Shown here one piece after another: positions 46,134 to 58,000 of a stretch of DNA of 64,000 nucleotides (position 1 is its first letter; the number at the start of each line of letters is the position of its first letter). This DNA comes from Ditylenchus dipsaci. Lineage: Eukaryota; Nematoda; Chromadorea; Rhabditida; Anguinidae. The notes under the pieces are model-generated. The model made no database searches and had not been told where the DNA came from. It was given only the letters and a program-made list of their open reading frames with translations. The position numbers and the translations under genes were made by a program. The stretch is taken from assembly GCA_004194705.1 (NCBI GenBank), contig SADC01000128.1:62001-126000 (forward strand), read 5' to 3'.

Positions 46134-47381
46134 CAGTCGAACCTCGCTATAGTGGCACCCTGTAACCATTTGGTTGGTTTTTGCCTTGAATAAGGCAAAC
46201 TGACATCCAACTATAGTGGCACCTCGATATAGTGGCACTTTATTTAGCCTGAGTTATAAATTTACTCCCAATATAGTGGCACCTTCAAAGTCAAACAAGA
46301 AAGTAGGACAAATTTTTATGCATTCATTATTCACTTCTTCTTCAAAATTTATTCAGTCTCGTTTGTTCTTGTTTGATAATATCTAAATTTTCCGCGTATA
46401 ACCAACGGGTTATACGCTGGAGCGGGTTATCTATGGGCGGGTTATTTATGGAGTGCGAGCTACCTGTGGGTACAATTAATGTCGAAGCATCAGTTACAGC
46501 TGTTAAAAAGGGTTTTTTTACTACTTTCAATATGCCCTTTATTCAAATATCATATCAATCAAAATACTTTAAACGAAACCCTCAAAGTCGTCACCGGTAT
46601 ACATTCGTAGACTGTTCATTGCATTCACGAATTCTTCTGGTGAATCAAAATAGTGTCTTTTTAATAGTGTCATTCTAGTCACATGACTTTCTCTCAAGTT
46701 TCGAAACTTGCATAACATAACATGTTTTCTTCGAAGATGTTAATGAGCCTTAACCAGGTTTCACTCTTCACAAATCGTTCTAGGATCCACTTTTAATGAA
46801 GACAGAATAATTTGTTTGGCTAATTTACGAGAATTAAAGATCATTTACCTTGAAATGAATAAGTACTCTCAGTTCATTAAATTCTGGTTAGTTAAAACAA
46901 CTATTTGGTCTTAAAACAGTGTCCAGAACACGACTCTAGATTAGCAACAATGATTTTGTTTTTACTTTCACCTAACTCCAACATTTTGATCCTGGAGGTG
47001 GATACCGACTTAGAGGAGGGTACAACGAGGTTTTCCCCTACCCAATCTTAAACTAAATGATGTTAATAAACTAATTTATGACTTTAAGGACAAAACGACT
47101 ACATAGACACAAGGAAAAAATATGTCCTCAGGGTGAAGTCGAACCAGTGAGGGTGCGGGTTATCTATGAGGTGCGGAAAATACTTCGGAATTTAGGTATA
47201 TTGAAAACTTGGTATTAGATTAAATTGAGCTGTTTCAGTATTGACCCTTGATATAGTGGCACTTGCAAATTGTTTCGGGTCCAGCACCCTTCGCTATAGT
47301 GGCACCCCAATATAGTGGCACCTCGCTATAGTGGCACCCTGAGGCCGGTCCCAGGGGTGCCACTATAGCGAGGTTTGACTG
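46134..47381. mobile_element. 1.25-kb scaffold I element, word CTATAGTGGCACC
   Basis: Ends CAGTCGAACCTCGCTATAG and CTATAGCGAGGTTTGACTG with TA both sides. About four direct copies of (C/A)TATAGTGGCAC(C) at each end, then the box GGCCGGTCCCAGGGGTGCC before the right terminus. A further element with GCGGGTTATCTATG words is nested within (about 46,390-47,180). The left arm keeps the empty TA site. Confidence 0.85.
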
Positions 47382-47424
47382 TAATGGTATTGATCCAATG
47401 TATAGACTATCGCGAATAGATATA

Positions 47425-47609
47425 CAGTCAACTCTCGACTTTAACAAGCCTCGATTTAACGAAACTCTTGATTTAACGAACTTTTTTCAACGCCTATTCG
47501 GCCAGAGATTACATGAAATGGCTGAAATTAACTCTTGATTTAACGAAACTCTCGGTTTAACGAACATTTTTGCCGGTCCCCAGGGGTTCGTTAAATCGAG
47601 AGTTGACTG
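47425..47609. mobile_element. 185-bp scaffold I MITE, word GATTTAACGAAAC
   Basis: Ends CAGTCAACTCTCGAC and GTTAAATCGAGAGTTGACTG, TA both sides. Direct word copies at both ends and the GCCGGTCCCCAGGGGTTCG box. Close relative of 24,516. Confidence 0.85.
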
Positions 47610-47828
47610 TAGTTGTTGACAATAATACAGTGCTAAAAACGATTTCAATTGATTCCTCGTATGTGCTTGTCTTAGAAGACTGGGAGCTCACAGAAAGTGA
47701 AAAACACGGTATGCTTACAGGTGGTTAACAGAAAACTATTAAAGGAGGCGGACATTTTCTGGCCTGAATGGTTCGGATCCCACTACAAGCATACATACTT
47801 TTCCGACTGTTTCTTATTGTTTTTTTCG

Positions 47829-48346
47829 ACCCTACTATAGAATACCCCCATCTTAACTCCCACGAGCTCTATCGAATCCACTTTTTAGATTTTAGTTGAG
47901 CACCCAAAAATCTCGAAATCGAATTCCAAATTTTCCGATTTTTGGAAGTTTGAATAATAAGCGCGCCGGCGCGCTTATTAGAGGAAATACGGTATGCATC
48001 TTATGGTCAAGAGTGCTTCTCGGAATCAAAGTGACTCTGGATGCATGAAAAAGCATGCATACCAGAGTTTCTTTATGCGGTAGCCCCAGTATTCAAAACT
48101 ATGTTCAAATCCCATCTTTTTTAGGTCTTTAGGTACCATTTTCAGGGGATTTACCTTGGTCCCCCAAGGCAAAAAGTCAAATTTTGGTCAAAATTTTTTT
48201 TCTTAAAATCAACTTTTTAGGTCAGAAAATGCCCAAAAACACCTTTTTTATCGGTTTCAGCGCATAAAAATCACTTAGGAGTGGTTAAAACACGATTTTG
48301 AAAAAAAAATTTGGTGGGTTTGTTGGATATTCTATAGTAGCGCCTT
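47829..48346. mobile_element. TACTATAGAATA element with a nested scaffold III half
   Basis: Ends CCTACTATAGAATACCCCC and TATTCTATAGTAGCGCC. Inside is one half of a TACCGTATTTCC element (47,860-47,997: CACGAGCTCTATCG...AAGCGCGCCGGCGCGCTTAT), a fragment of the 8,229-type element, and a CCTTGGTCCCCCAAGG box at about 48,153. Confidence 0.6.
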
Positions 48347-48479
48347 TTTCCTTTTCTCTCATTACTCTTTAACAGTTTTTTTTAATTTTTAAAAAGACAT
48401 ATTCGTAGTCAAGTATTCAGCAGAACAAGGAAATAACGTATAACTCACGCCTACTGCTAGCAGAAGTTTTGCAATTATG

Positions 48480-49480
48480 AAAGGCATTGCAGCGAGGCTT
48501 AGAGTATCGTAAATTCCTTGTTTTTTTGCCTAACGCAACCGATTTCAGTAACTCTCGCTACTGTTTTCTATAAAAGAGCAGAACTTTTAAAGACATTATC
48601 TTATTTTTATTATTTCAAAAACACACCAGACATTCCAACTACTTTGTGTTTGATCATGTTTAGAGGGTAGAGAAGCACATTGATTTTTAGTCCTTTCAGT
48701 TTTGCTGCTCTGCATCCTTTGGTGTCTTTTTTTGCCAAACACACCAGCATTGCAAATAAAATGTATGGCTGTGATTCATTACACTCAGTCTACTGCTTTC
48801 AACAAATAAATTTATAGGCTCATTCTACTGCAAGGGATTTCGCTTGGTTTACCATGTTGATTTTCTTGCATTAATATATTTTTTTAGAGTGAGCATTTTA
48901 ACAAAAAACATGTTTACACCCACTATAGGAAATTCAGGCATTAGAAAATAAAAATAACAAAAAATTGACTAAGAGACTGCAAAAAACTCGTACTGAAATA
49001 ATGATTATATAATTAGCAAGAGGCAGAAGAAACAATAACATTGAAAAACAGCTTAGCAGTCTATTTTTTGCAGTCCCTTACTTCATTTTAATTATTTTTT
49101 TATTTTTTCTTTATGAACGGTATCAATGTGTTTTTATTTAAATCCTCACTTAAAAAAGAGCAAAATATTGCAAGAAAAATAAAACAGACGGTAGACCAAG
49201 CGAAAATAATAGAATTTAAATAGACTGATCAATATATTTGTTTGGCGCAGCATACCAAGTGCAATGAATGGCAGCTATATACTTATTCGCAATTGTTATG
49301 TGTCTGCCAAAAAAAATCGAATAATTTGATGTGTCGGAACTAGAAAGATCATAAATCAGTGTGCCTCTCTCTCTTCTGTAAGAACGATCAAACAAAAAGA
49401 AAAAAAGCATTTTTGGAATAGACCGAAAGATTTTTTGTTTGAAGCAGCACACGAGTGCAATTATATCAGTGCTTCTTTTT
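48480..49480. mobile_element. Hairpin element, right arm copy
   Basis: Counterpart of 34,480-35,455: GAGTATCGTAAATTCCTTG, CTACTTTGTGTTTGATCATG, CCATGTTGATTTTCTTGC and their mirror images. Open frames here are not genes. Confidence 0.6.
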
Positions 49481-49609
49481 GTTTAAAAAAAGATAAAAAA
49501 GATCAATACAAAAAAATTGAAATACTCGAATGAGTTATCAACACTAGAAACAGAAACTTGGGCAACCAGCGTCCAACTCACAAAACCACCATTTCGGACT
49601 TGTCCGATT

Positions 49610-49825
49610 TCCACTTAAAGGGCCATTGCCGTCCCCGACAATGAGAATTTCAAATGTTTGAATTCGCGCGGGATAGTTCTCTTTCGTATTTCATTGTACC
49701 CTTTTTTGACTTGCTTCGAATGACTCAAAAGAGTAAAATGAAAGACGAAGGAGAACTGTCCCGCGCCAATTCGAACACTTGAAATTCTCGTTGTCGGGGA
49801 TGGCAATGGCCATTTCAAGACGCTT
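49610..49825. mobile_element. 210-bp perfect-style hairpin
   Basis: AAAGGGCCATTGCCGTCCCC, GACAATGAGAATTTCAA and GGGATAGTTCTCTTTCG are mirrored by GAGAACTGTCCCGC, TTGAAATTCTCGTTGTC and GGGGATGGCAATGGCC. No coding role: the open frame reads the hairpin. The 55,357-55,553 hairpin has a similar inner part (GAAGTGTCCC...CGCCAATTC). Confidence 0.65.
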
Positions 49826-50318
49826 AAGATAATGTCAAAGCTGTGTTAACTGCTCAATGTCTGGTCAATATTTGAAGAAAAACTCAAGAGCTGACAGATA
49901 GGCAAAAAATCTGCACAAAAGTTAAACAAAAGTCACTCAGAAATTTCAGAAAAGGGGGTAAAACAGGCTATATTCCTGGTATTCAAAATTGAAGGGTACC
50001 TGGTTGGACTTATTTTTGGCTGACTTTCTTCAAAATTCTCGGTTTCCGATACACTAAAATGATCAGCGGGTAAAATGCAACGGAACTAGTGCCAAGACTC
50101 ACAAGACAACGAACCAATTCTGAAAAATTTAAGCCGAAACAATTTTACCCCAAAACTCCACCTAAAACCAGGTACTTTTTGGACGAAAATTTGGGTGGTA
50201 ATGGCTTGGTCTCGTGTTTTTCTCAGAATTTTATAGGATGTTGTAAAAAAGCTGTCACGTCATAGTGCAAGAAAAGCTTTATCAGGCACGAGCGTTAGAT
50301 TGCTGTCAGTGTTAAAAC

Positions 50319-51582
50319 GAGTTGGCTAGACTTGCGGACAATATTTTGCAGATGCGTGTTTCCGGGCGTGATTATTGCGGACAAAGCGTTGCGGATGAGG
50401 TTTTGCGCCTCATCTTTTGCGGATTAAATCTTGCGGACGCAAGATTTGCGGACGAACATTTGCGGACGAGAACTTGCGGACAAAGATTTGCGGACGAGAA
50501 TTTGCGAACTTCAAATAAGCATCGCCTGAGTCAGAGGTTCGACTAACTTGGTTTTTAATGGAAGACAATTAAAAATTGCCCCATTTGCCGGAAAGTTGCC
50601 CCATTTTCCAGAAAAGGTGCCCCATTTTCGAATTTCCAATCAAAAAGCAGAAAAGGTGCCCCATTTACCATAAAAGTTGCCCCATTTGCCACAAAAGTCT
50701 CCCCATTTTCTAATTTTCAGTCAAAGAGCAGAAAAGTTGCCCATTGGCCACAAAAGTTGCCCATTGGCCAGATTTTTCAAATTCACGATCTCTTATACTG
50801 TCATTACATTGTTTTACATACTAGTAGCTCTCAAAGTTTTACAGCACCACTCAAAACAACAACTGACTTTATTCAACAACAATTGACAACACAGAAAAAC
50901 ACCCAAATAAAACTTACATTCTCCAGCTCGACACCATGCATCATTCTGCTCACACCACAGCTTGAAATCCTTCTCATCATCGCAGCACTTTTTTGGTTTC
51001 CAATCGCGCGTCATAGCTTCGTTTTCTAAAGACAGAAAAAAGTATGTGCAATAATATGTGACGATACAACAATGAGGTAAAACGACGCAACAACAACGAA
51101 AAACGAACAACGCCAACGTAAACAAGATGGCAAAACAACATGAAATGTCCAAATTAGGCAACTTTTCTGGCCAATGGGGCAACTTTTCTGCTTTTTGACT
51201 GAAAATTAGAAAATGGGGAGACTTTTGTGGCAAATAGGGCAACTTTTATGGTAAATGGGGCAACTTTTATGGTAAATGGGGCAACTTTTCTGCTTTTTGA
51301 TTGGAAATTCGAAAATGGGGCAACTTTTCTGGAAAATGGGGCAACTTTTCCGGCAAATGAGGCAATTTTCATTATATTTCCGTTTTTAATGCTGTCATCT
51401 TTCACTCTGGCTTGAGATACCTTCTTTTTTCTGCTCCTTTTCTGCCAAACTTCCGTTTATCCGCAAAAGTCGGTCTGCAAAGTCTCGTCCGCAAATCTTC
51501 GTCTGCAAATGTTGCGTCCGCAACATTTTGCGGACGCAAGCGTTGCGTCCGCAAAATGTTGTCCGCAAGTCTGGACAACCCG
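50319..51582. mobile_element. Hairpin element with two nested word arrays and a captured exon
   Basis: Outer arms: repeated TTGCGGAC(A/G)A words, six or more per side (50,330-50,515; 51,460-51,575). Inner arms: repeated GGGGCAACTTTT / AAAAGTTGCCCC words (50,575-50,775; 51,155-51,370). The ends CGAGTTGGCTAGACTTGCGG and CCGCAAGTCTGGACAACCCG pair. The single-copy centre (50,790-51,140) holds an exon-like segment. The element lies directly upstream of the right gene copy's promoter and is absent from the left arm. Confidence 0.75.
50918..51025 (-). CDS. Exon-like Cys-rich segment inside a hairpin element
   Basis: 108 nt, bounded by a TTTAG acceptor and a GTAAGT donor on the - strand, phase 1 in and phase 1 out. 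It encodes about 35 residues with the pattern CC, then WC, then WC (WKPKKCCDDEKDF ... LWCEQNDAWCRAGE). No family recognised. A symmetric exon between long inverted repeats is what gene capture by a transposon would leave. It could also be part of the element's own gene. No neighbouring exons were found. Confidence 0.45.
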
Positions 51583-51799
51583 TTAAATATGGATAACAAC
51601 ACAAATATTCATTTCTGATGTAAAGTGTAACTTTTATTCACATATTATTTGTTATTTGAAATATTACAGAAAATATGTTTCAAACACATTATTGTCTCAA
51701 CACGACTGATTCATATCAACAAGAGGCAAAGGAATTTTATTATAAATGAAAGCTTCAGTATGAACCGCCCATGTCAGGAACAGACGCTAACTTCCCGCT

Positions 51800-51905
51800 C
51801 ACATCAGAGGTCAGCCAATCAAAGCTTACCATTTGTCTTATGGCCATTGGTTGCTTTTATTAGCTTCCTGCTATATATGCAAGGAGTATACACTGCAGAG
51901 CTCAT
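51800..51905 (+). promoter_or_regulatory. TATA plus CCAAT promoter of the right gene copy
   Basis: CCAAT in CAGCCAATCAAAGC (51,815-51,819), an inverted CCAAT in GGCCATTGG (51,846-51,850), and CTATATATGC (TATA at 51,872-51,878). A start site near 51,903 would leave a leader of about 105 nt before the ATG at 52,008. The order and spacing match the left arm. Confidence 0.6.
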
Positions 51906-52007
51906 TTGCAGTTGTTTTTGTTACTATATTTTAGTTTGACCTGCATTTTCAAGCTCCTCTGACTATTGATACCCTTCTGCACTATCCACAATTCTTTTAA
52001 TGACAAG

Positions 52008-55000
52008 ATGTCTGGATATCAAATAAGTGGTGCAAATGTTGCTATGAGTGCATCAAAGCTCATGGATCCTCGGTTGCACCGTGATAGATCAATTGCTAGA
52101 GGTCGGTTTCGATTTTGTTTAACGATTTTAAAAACTCTTTTTTTCAAATCTTCAGTTCGTTATTTTTTCAACGTTTTTTTTCGGTTGTTTTTGCTCCAGT
52201 TTTCAAAAATCTGGCACTCAGAACAAGAGTTAAGATAAGTTCTTAACTCTTGTTTTTCAGATAAATCTTACTCTGAGATCGCTTGTTAAAAGCTCCTGAA
52301 TGCTGATTTCACTCAGATGCCGGAAAAAATCACTTCTTAATAGCTATAATAGTACTGTTATGTACCTGCACTTATGCACAGTTCACATGATTTTGCAATT
52401 TTTGTTATTTTGTGACCCGGTACTTTTTCTGTGCCACTTACCTGTGGTGGCCAACAATGAATATGGCTACCTATAAGGTTTTTGTAGTTGCACATAAAAA
52501 GTATCTAAGAACAGAGGAAGTATACATTGATAATAATGACACGCCGGCCTAGCCTATGCACTAGGCATAGTTCAAAATTGTGGCCTAGAGAAGGAATTTG
52601 TTCGAGCACTTCAAAAATTTGGCACTGTTAAAAAGTTAGTTGAAATAGGCATATTAGCTCTTGGTCAAAAAACCAAAATTTTTGAGGTTGCTCAAAAAAA
52701 GAATCAGTGAAATATTGTAAAATATTTGATTGTGAAAATGTAAAAAGAGCAAATGCCCTAGAAGAGCCAAAATCGAAAAAGCATGGTATCGTGAAAAAGG
52801 CAAGAAAAAAGCCAGATCACCGAGAGCCAAAAAAAGAATGATGAAAAACAAGATCAAAAGCTCAGTTGATCAAGACTAGGAGTCATGTACAACTCTGGAG
52901 TGAAGGTAAAATACAAGATTATACATCTCTTGTTGTGAATGCCAGATACTTGGAATCGAGCAAAAAGTAATAAAATTTCGTTTCGCAATTTTTCAAATGA
53001 ATAAAATTAGCATTAAACAGTGAATAGACGAAATATCTGAAGTATGTTAAAAAATAGATGAGCTATGATACTACACATAAAAATTCAGGTGTATGTTCAG
53101 TATCCGATCCTCTGAAGCCTAGCACACAATCTACTCAAACTAAACCATCCCAAACTTCATCTGGATGCCTACCCATGGACATTAGTGATGGAGAAGAAGA
53201 TGCCGATAGTAAAAAGGTCATCTTTTTTTATATCAAAATCTGGTCTGATATGTTTTCGAAAAGGATAAGCAGAAACTTTTTCGAATGACTCCTAGCCAAA
53301 CGACCAGTACTTGAATCCCCATTTTTTCAGAAAATATTAGTGACTTTATTGTACTCTCTCATTCTGCAATTAAAAAGTAGCAGGAAAATTAAGATATGAT
53401 TTATAGAGAAGAATTGCCAGTTAATCAAAAAAAGTCACGTTTTTGCGAAACTGTAACGCTTTCAACACTAAACCACAAAAATCACAAAACACCAAGCAAA
53501 TTAAGAATTTTTGACCATAGTATAGAATACACACCCCCCCCCACCCAAAAATTTTTCCTTCTTAAACTTAAATAAAGACTACCCAAATTTATGTCCCAGA
53601 CCTCAAAAAATTTGCGTAAACTTTTTATTAGTCACAACTTCCGTACGCTGGCCTACCCCAAGCCTAAGGGCGAATCCCAAAAGTTGTTGTTTGCAAGGGT
53701 AGTTACGGCAATTTTAAAAAGTTGGATTTGGGGGGGGGCGGGTATTCTATACCAGCGCCGAATTTTTTTTTATTCAGAAAAATTCCGGTCCGTCTTAAAA
53801 ATTTCTTGGTGCTCAACTTGAAATCATAAACGTGATAAGAACACAGCTTGTGGCAATTGGAAGAATGACAGATGCAAATTTGCGAAATGCTGTTCCTGGG
53901 CTGAGATATAAGTAGTCAAGGAATAAAGGCCTTTTTTAGAGAGGGTTCGACTTCAACAAAGAGATCTGCAAAATATTTGGCATAGACAAAATTTATATAA
54001 AAAAAAGCCTCAAGCAAGCACATGGCACACGCCCCAATATCTACCAGGTGGACTTTTTCAAACCTAAACTTGCTTGACCAAGTATTTTTTTCTAATCATC
54101 AAACATCTGTACTGTTTTTTTACTTGGTTTCTTACAAAACAAGGCCTAGAATAATATTTCAGGTAAAGTTTTGTTAGAAACCAAGTCAAAAAATTAGTAC
54201 AGAAGTTTAATGGTTAGAATAAAGATTTGCATTTCCGGACACCAGCCTATATTAGCGCGGGCATGCCCCTTTAAACATATTTCCTATACAAAAAAGTAAA
54301 ACATAGACGCTCAAGGCCATCCTTCAAAAATATAGTCTGAAAAAAACAAAAAATATTTGAAAGACAATCAATATATATTTTTTAAAACACTGCAAAAAAT
54401 AGATGAATAAAAGAGTGAATTGCTCAAAAAGTTGAAAGATGATCGAACAGCAAGCACATAAAATACAGAAAGTCAACTGTACTAGCACCAAACCTGATAA
54501 TTTTACTCAAACACTGCAAGTGGCGCTTTATAAGATAAACTTGGCGTTTTGCTTAATTTTTAATATAATAATGTCGATTGAAATTAAATTAAATGTCATT
54601 CCAGAAAAATTAAATTTATACTAAAAACATACATTTTGTGGTTCAGGGTTTCTTATAAAAAAAATTTACAAAAAAAGCCGTTGTTTAAAAATACATTTGG
54701 TCTTTTTTTTTTCGAAAAGGTGTCGCTTCGGTTTAGTGCCATTTTTATGCGAAAAAAATATGTGAGCTGAAAATTTAGCAAATAAAAAGAACGGGTCACG
54801 AAAAAAGTACAAATTTTGTCAAAAAGACGACTGAAAACCGTGATGTAACTGAAGTGCTTTATTTAAGTCTGAAAATTGTTAACAAAGATGGAATATTTAT
54901 TTATCAGCATATTATATGTTTAACCAAAAGTATATTTGCAGAGTGATCAGAAGCTAGATTGTGGACAACAGGAAGCAACTCACACATTTAGTCCACCACT

Positions 55001-58000
55001 GTTAGAGTGTGCTAGAAACAATGGCTTCAACCAAGCACATAACCACCAGGTGGACTTCTTTGGACCTAAACTTGCTTGGTCAACATCTTTGTTTAAAAAA
55101 GCAATTTGTCTTGTTGACTATTTTTTTCAAAATGACTCAGAATGACCACTCACTAATTCTGACTATTAACTGTAGATAATAATAATTGACTGTAGTATTT
55201 TTATTATATTACACAAGATATTCTACAGTTAATTCAGTGGATGTCAAGCTGAGTCAAAATTAGATAGTGGTCATTGCCCACTGAATTAACTGTAGAATTT
55301 CTCGTAAATTGCTCAAGAAATTCCACAATTAATTCAAAATCTCTAATTTTGAAGGACCATGGTTTTTGCGCGCAGTGACATGTGCAAGATTTGAATTGGC
55401 GGGCGACACTTCTCTTTCATCTCAAACTTTACTCTTTGGACTAATGTTGAGCGACTCCAAAGAGTGAAGTTTCAGACGAAAGAGAAGTGTCCCCCGCCAA
55501 TTCAAATTTTGCACATGCCACTGCGCGTAAAAACCATGGTCGTTTAAGTTAGAATTAGTGATGGTCATTCTGAGTCATGATGGAAAATACGGTCATCCAG
55601 TCAAAAAAATCAGACAAAATTTTTTTATTTGGAAGCATTTTATATAAAACCTTCTAATAAATTAAATTCATCCCTAAATTTAGCAACATCAGCCTGAGAC
55701 TAAAGACCAGACCATCCAGCGGCTGTACAACCAAACTCTACATCTCCAAGAAAAGCTCAAGCACTGGGAGAGGTGCAGATCGGAGTGGGTCGACAAGTTC
55801 AAGCAACAAGACCACCAACACCACAGTCAGCTGCAGTCACTTAGCAGCAAATTGGAACTGAGGACAAGGAATTCGACCACCTCAACCTCACCAACGCTAA
55901 TCTCATAAGGCAGTTGAAGCGAGAAAATCGCAAAGAAATTGACCGCATCCGACTGCAGCACGCCAACCAACTCGGCCAGATGGAGACTCACAACCAGGCA
56001 CTTCAAACCCAATTAGATCAAATTAGGAAGAGCTAAAGGGCAGCCAGGAGCAGGTGGTTAGACTGGAAGACCAGGAGAATTCAACGCAGAAATTGGAGCA
56101 GACTATTTGTGAATTGAAATCTGAGTTGGAGTCATTGAGATGTGGGCAATCGGCCAGTGAAGATATTCAATCCAAACTAGACAGCAAGGAAAAAGCCTGG
56201 AGAACAGCTATGGATCGCATTCGCCAACTGGATGACCAGCATCGGGAGACCAGCAAAAAGTCGGCGGCCAAAGATCGCCAACTGAAGCTGGCCAATGAAA
56301 AGTGTTGCCAAGCTGAACAAGAGGCTGCTCAATGGATGGCCAAGTATAGAAGGGTCAAGGAGAAACTGGCAACTAAGGTAATAGCAGTGATTTTTGGCTG
56401 TGATTTACTTTTGCTATATTCAGAAAGTTCAAGTCAGCACTATTGAGACAGGTAGCAACACTGATGCTTTCAGTCTAACACCAGAACATCTGCAGCAATG
56501 TGTTAGTTAATTTAGCGTATAGCATGATGCGGATAATTTTCTATGAAACTGATGACGGAGGTGTGAAAGATGGAATTTTGAAAGAATTTGAAAAAGGGGG
56601 CCAACAAAAGTCAATTTTCTGCCTGAAGTGCCCAGGGAGCTTATACTTTCTAACCCAAAATAGAAAATATAAAAAATATATTCATAATGAGTACTCTTCA
56701 TAGAGCCATGTTTTTGCCTAGTTCAGCTTATTTTTATTTGAAATTTAGCTGTTTGAAAAAAATTTTAAAACAGCTAAATGATGTTCGCCCCAAAAGTTTT
56801 TTTGCCAAACGTATGTTATTCCAAAAAGGCATTTCCTACATTTGCGCTATCGATTTCCTCAATGTCTCACTTTTTCATTTCATATTTTGTTTTTCCTTGT
56901 TCGGTTTTTTTCGCCGAAATGACATGCATTTCTGACCAAATGTAATCTAATTCGGGATGCAGTGGCGAATCACCCCCACGGTGACTGATCAGGTGGAAGA
57001 GATAACTTCATATTCGTGTTTCTCGACCTCGATTTCATGAGAAAGCCGCGCGCTTTTTTTTGGTTCTGAGAAGAAAAATTTTTTTCGAATTTCGAACCAC
57101 AGCGGGTATTATGGTTTTTTAGTCAAAATTTGAAAAATTTAAATTGGCGCCTTTTGAATTTAAAAAGGATTAAGGGCTGTATTGGGAGGGGAAGGGAATA
57201 AAAGGAGGCCACTTCTATGGCAGAACGTTAGAAATTCAAATATCTGTATTCTTCGACTGCCTGACCATGTTTTTCAACTGGGCCGTGGCAAAAAGAGACT
57301 CTATATGCAATTTTGGTCAAGGGTACTTGTCGGAATCATGTCTAAGGTTTGTGAGTGCGCGCATCTCTAACCAACCAAGCCCCAAGCGCCCCTTCGGGGG
57401 GCTTGGTTGCTTGGGGTTGAGATGCGCACACCCACATACCTTAGACACAAATCACTCGAAAGTGACTCTAGATGCATGAAAAAGCATGCATACCAGAGTT
57501 TATTTATGCGGTAGGCCCAATTCAACAAAACTATGTTCAACATCTTCTTGTTAGTGGGCCTTCTATGACTAGTGGCTCCTTCTTATTTCCTTCCCCTCCA
57601 AATACAGACTTAATCCCTTTAAAATTCAAAAGGCGCCAATTTAAATTTTACAAATTTTGACTAAAAAACCATGATACCCCCTGTGGTTCGAAAATTTTTT
57701 TCTCAGAACCAAAAAAACGCGCGGCTTTCGCGAAAAACACGAATATGAAGTTATCGTCTCCACCTGATCAGTCCCCGTGAAGGGGGGGGGATTCTGAACT
57801 CAAGCCCTAATTCGATCCTCTGTACAACGAGAACAGAAGACAAAATGAAATAGCGAGATATAAAGGAAAATAGATCGCACAATTTTTTTATTTAATTTTT
57901 GGCAAATATTGATGGCGTAAATATCATCTGGCCTTCAAACCTTAATTTCTCAGACCCCACTCTTCTTGTCTCCCAAAAAGTTATATGCGACAAGTTATTT

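Noticed and set aside
50814..51242. A 142-codon protein on the - strand
   Set aside because: Most of it reads through the GGGGCAACTTTT word array. Only the 108-nt stretch bounded by splice sites looks coding.
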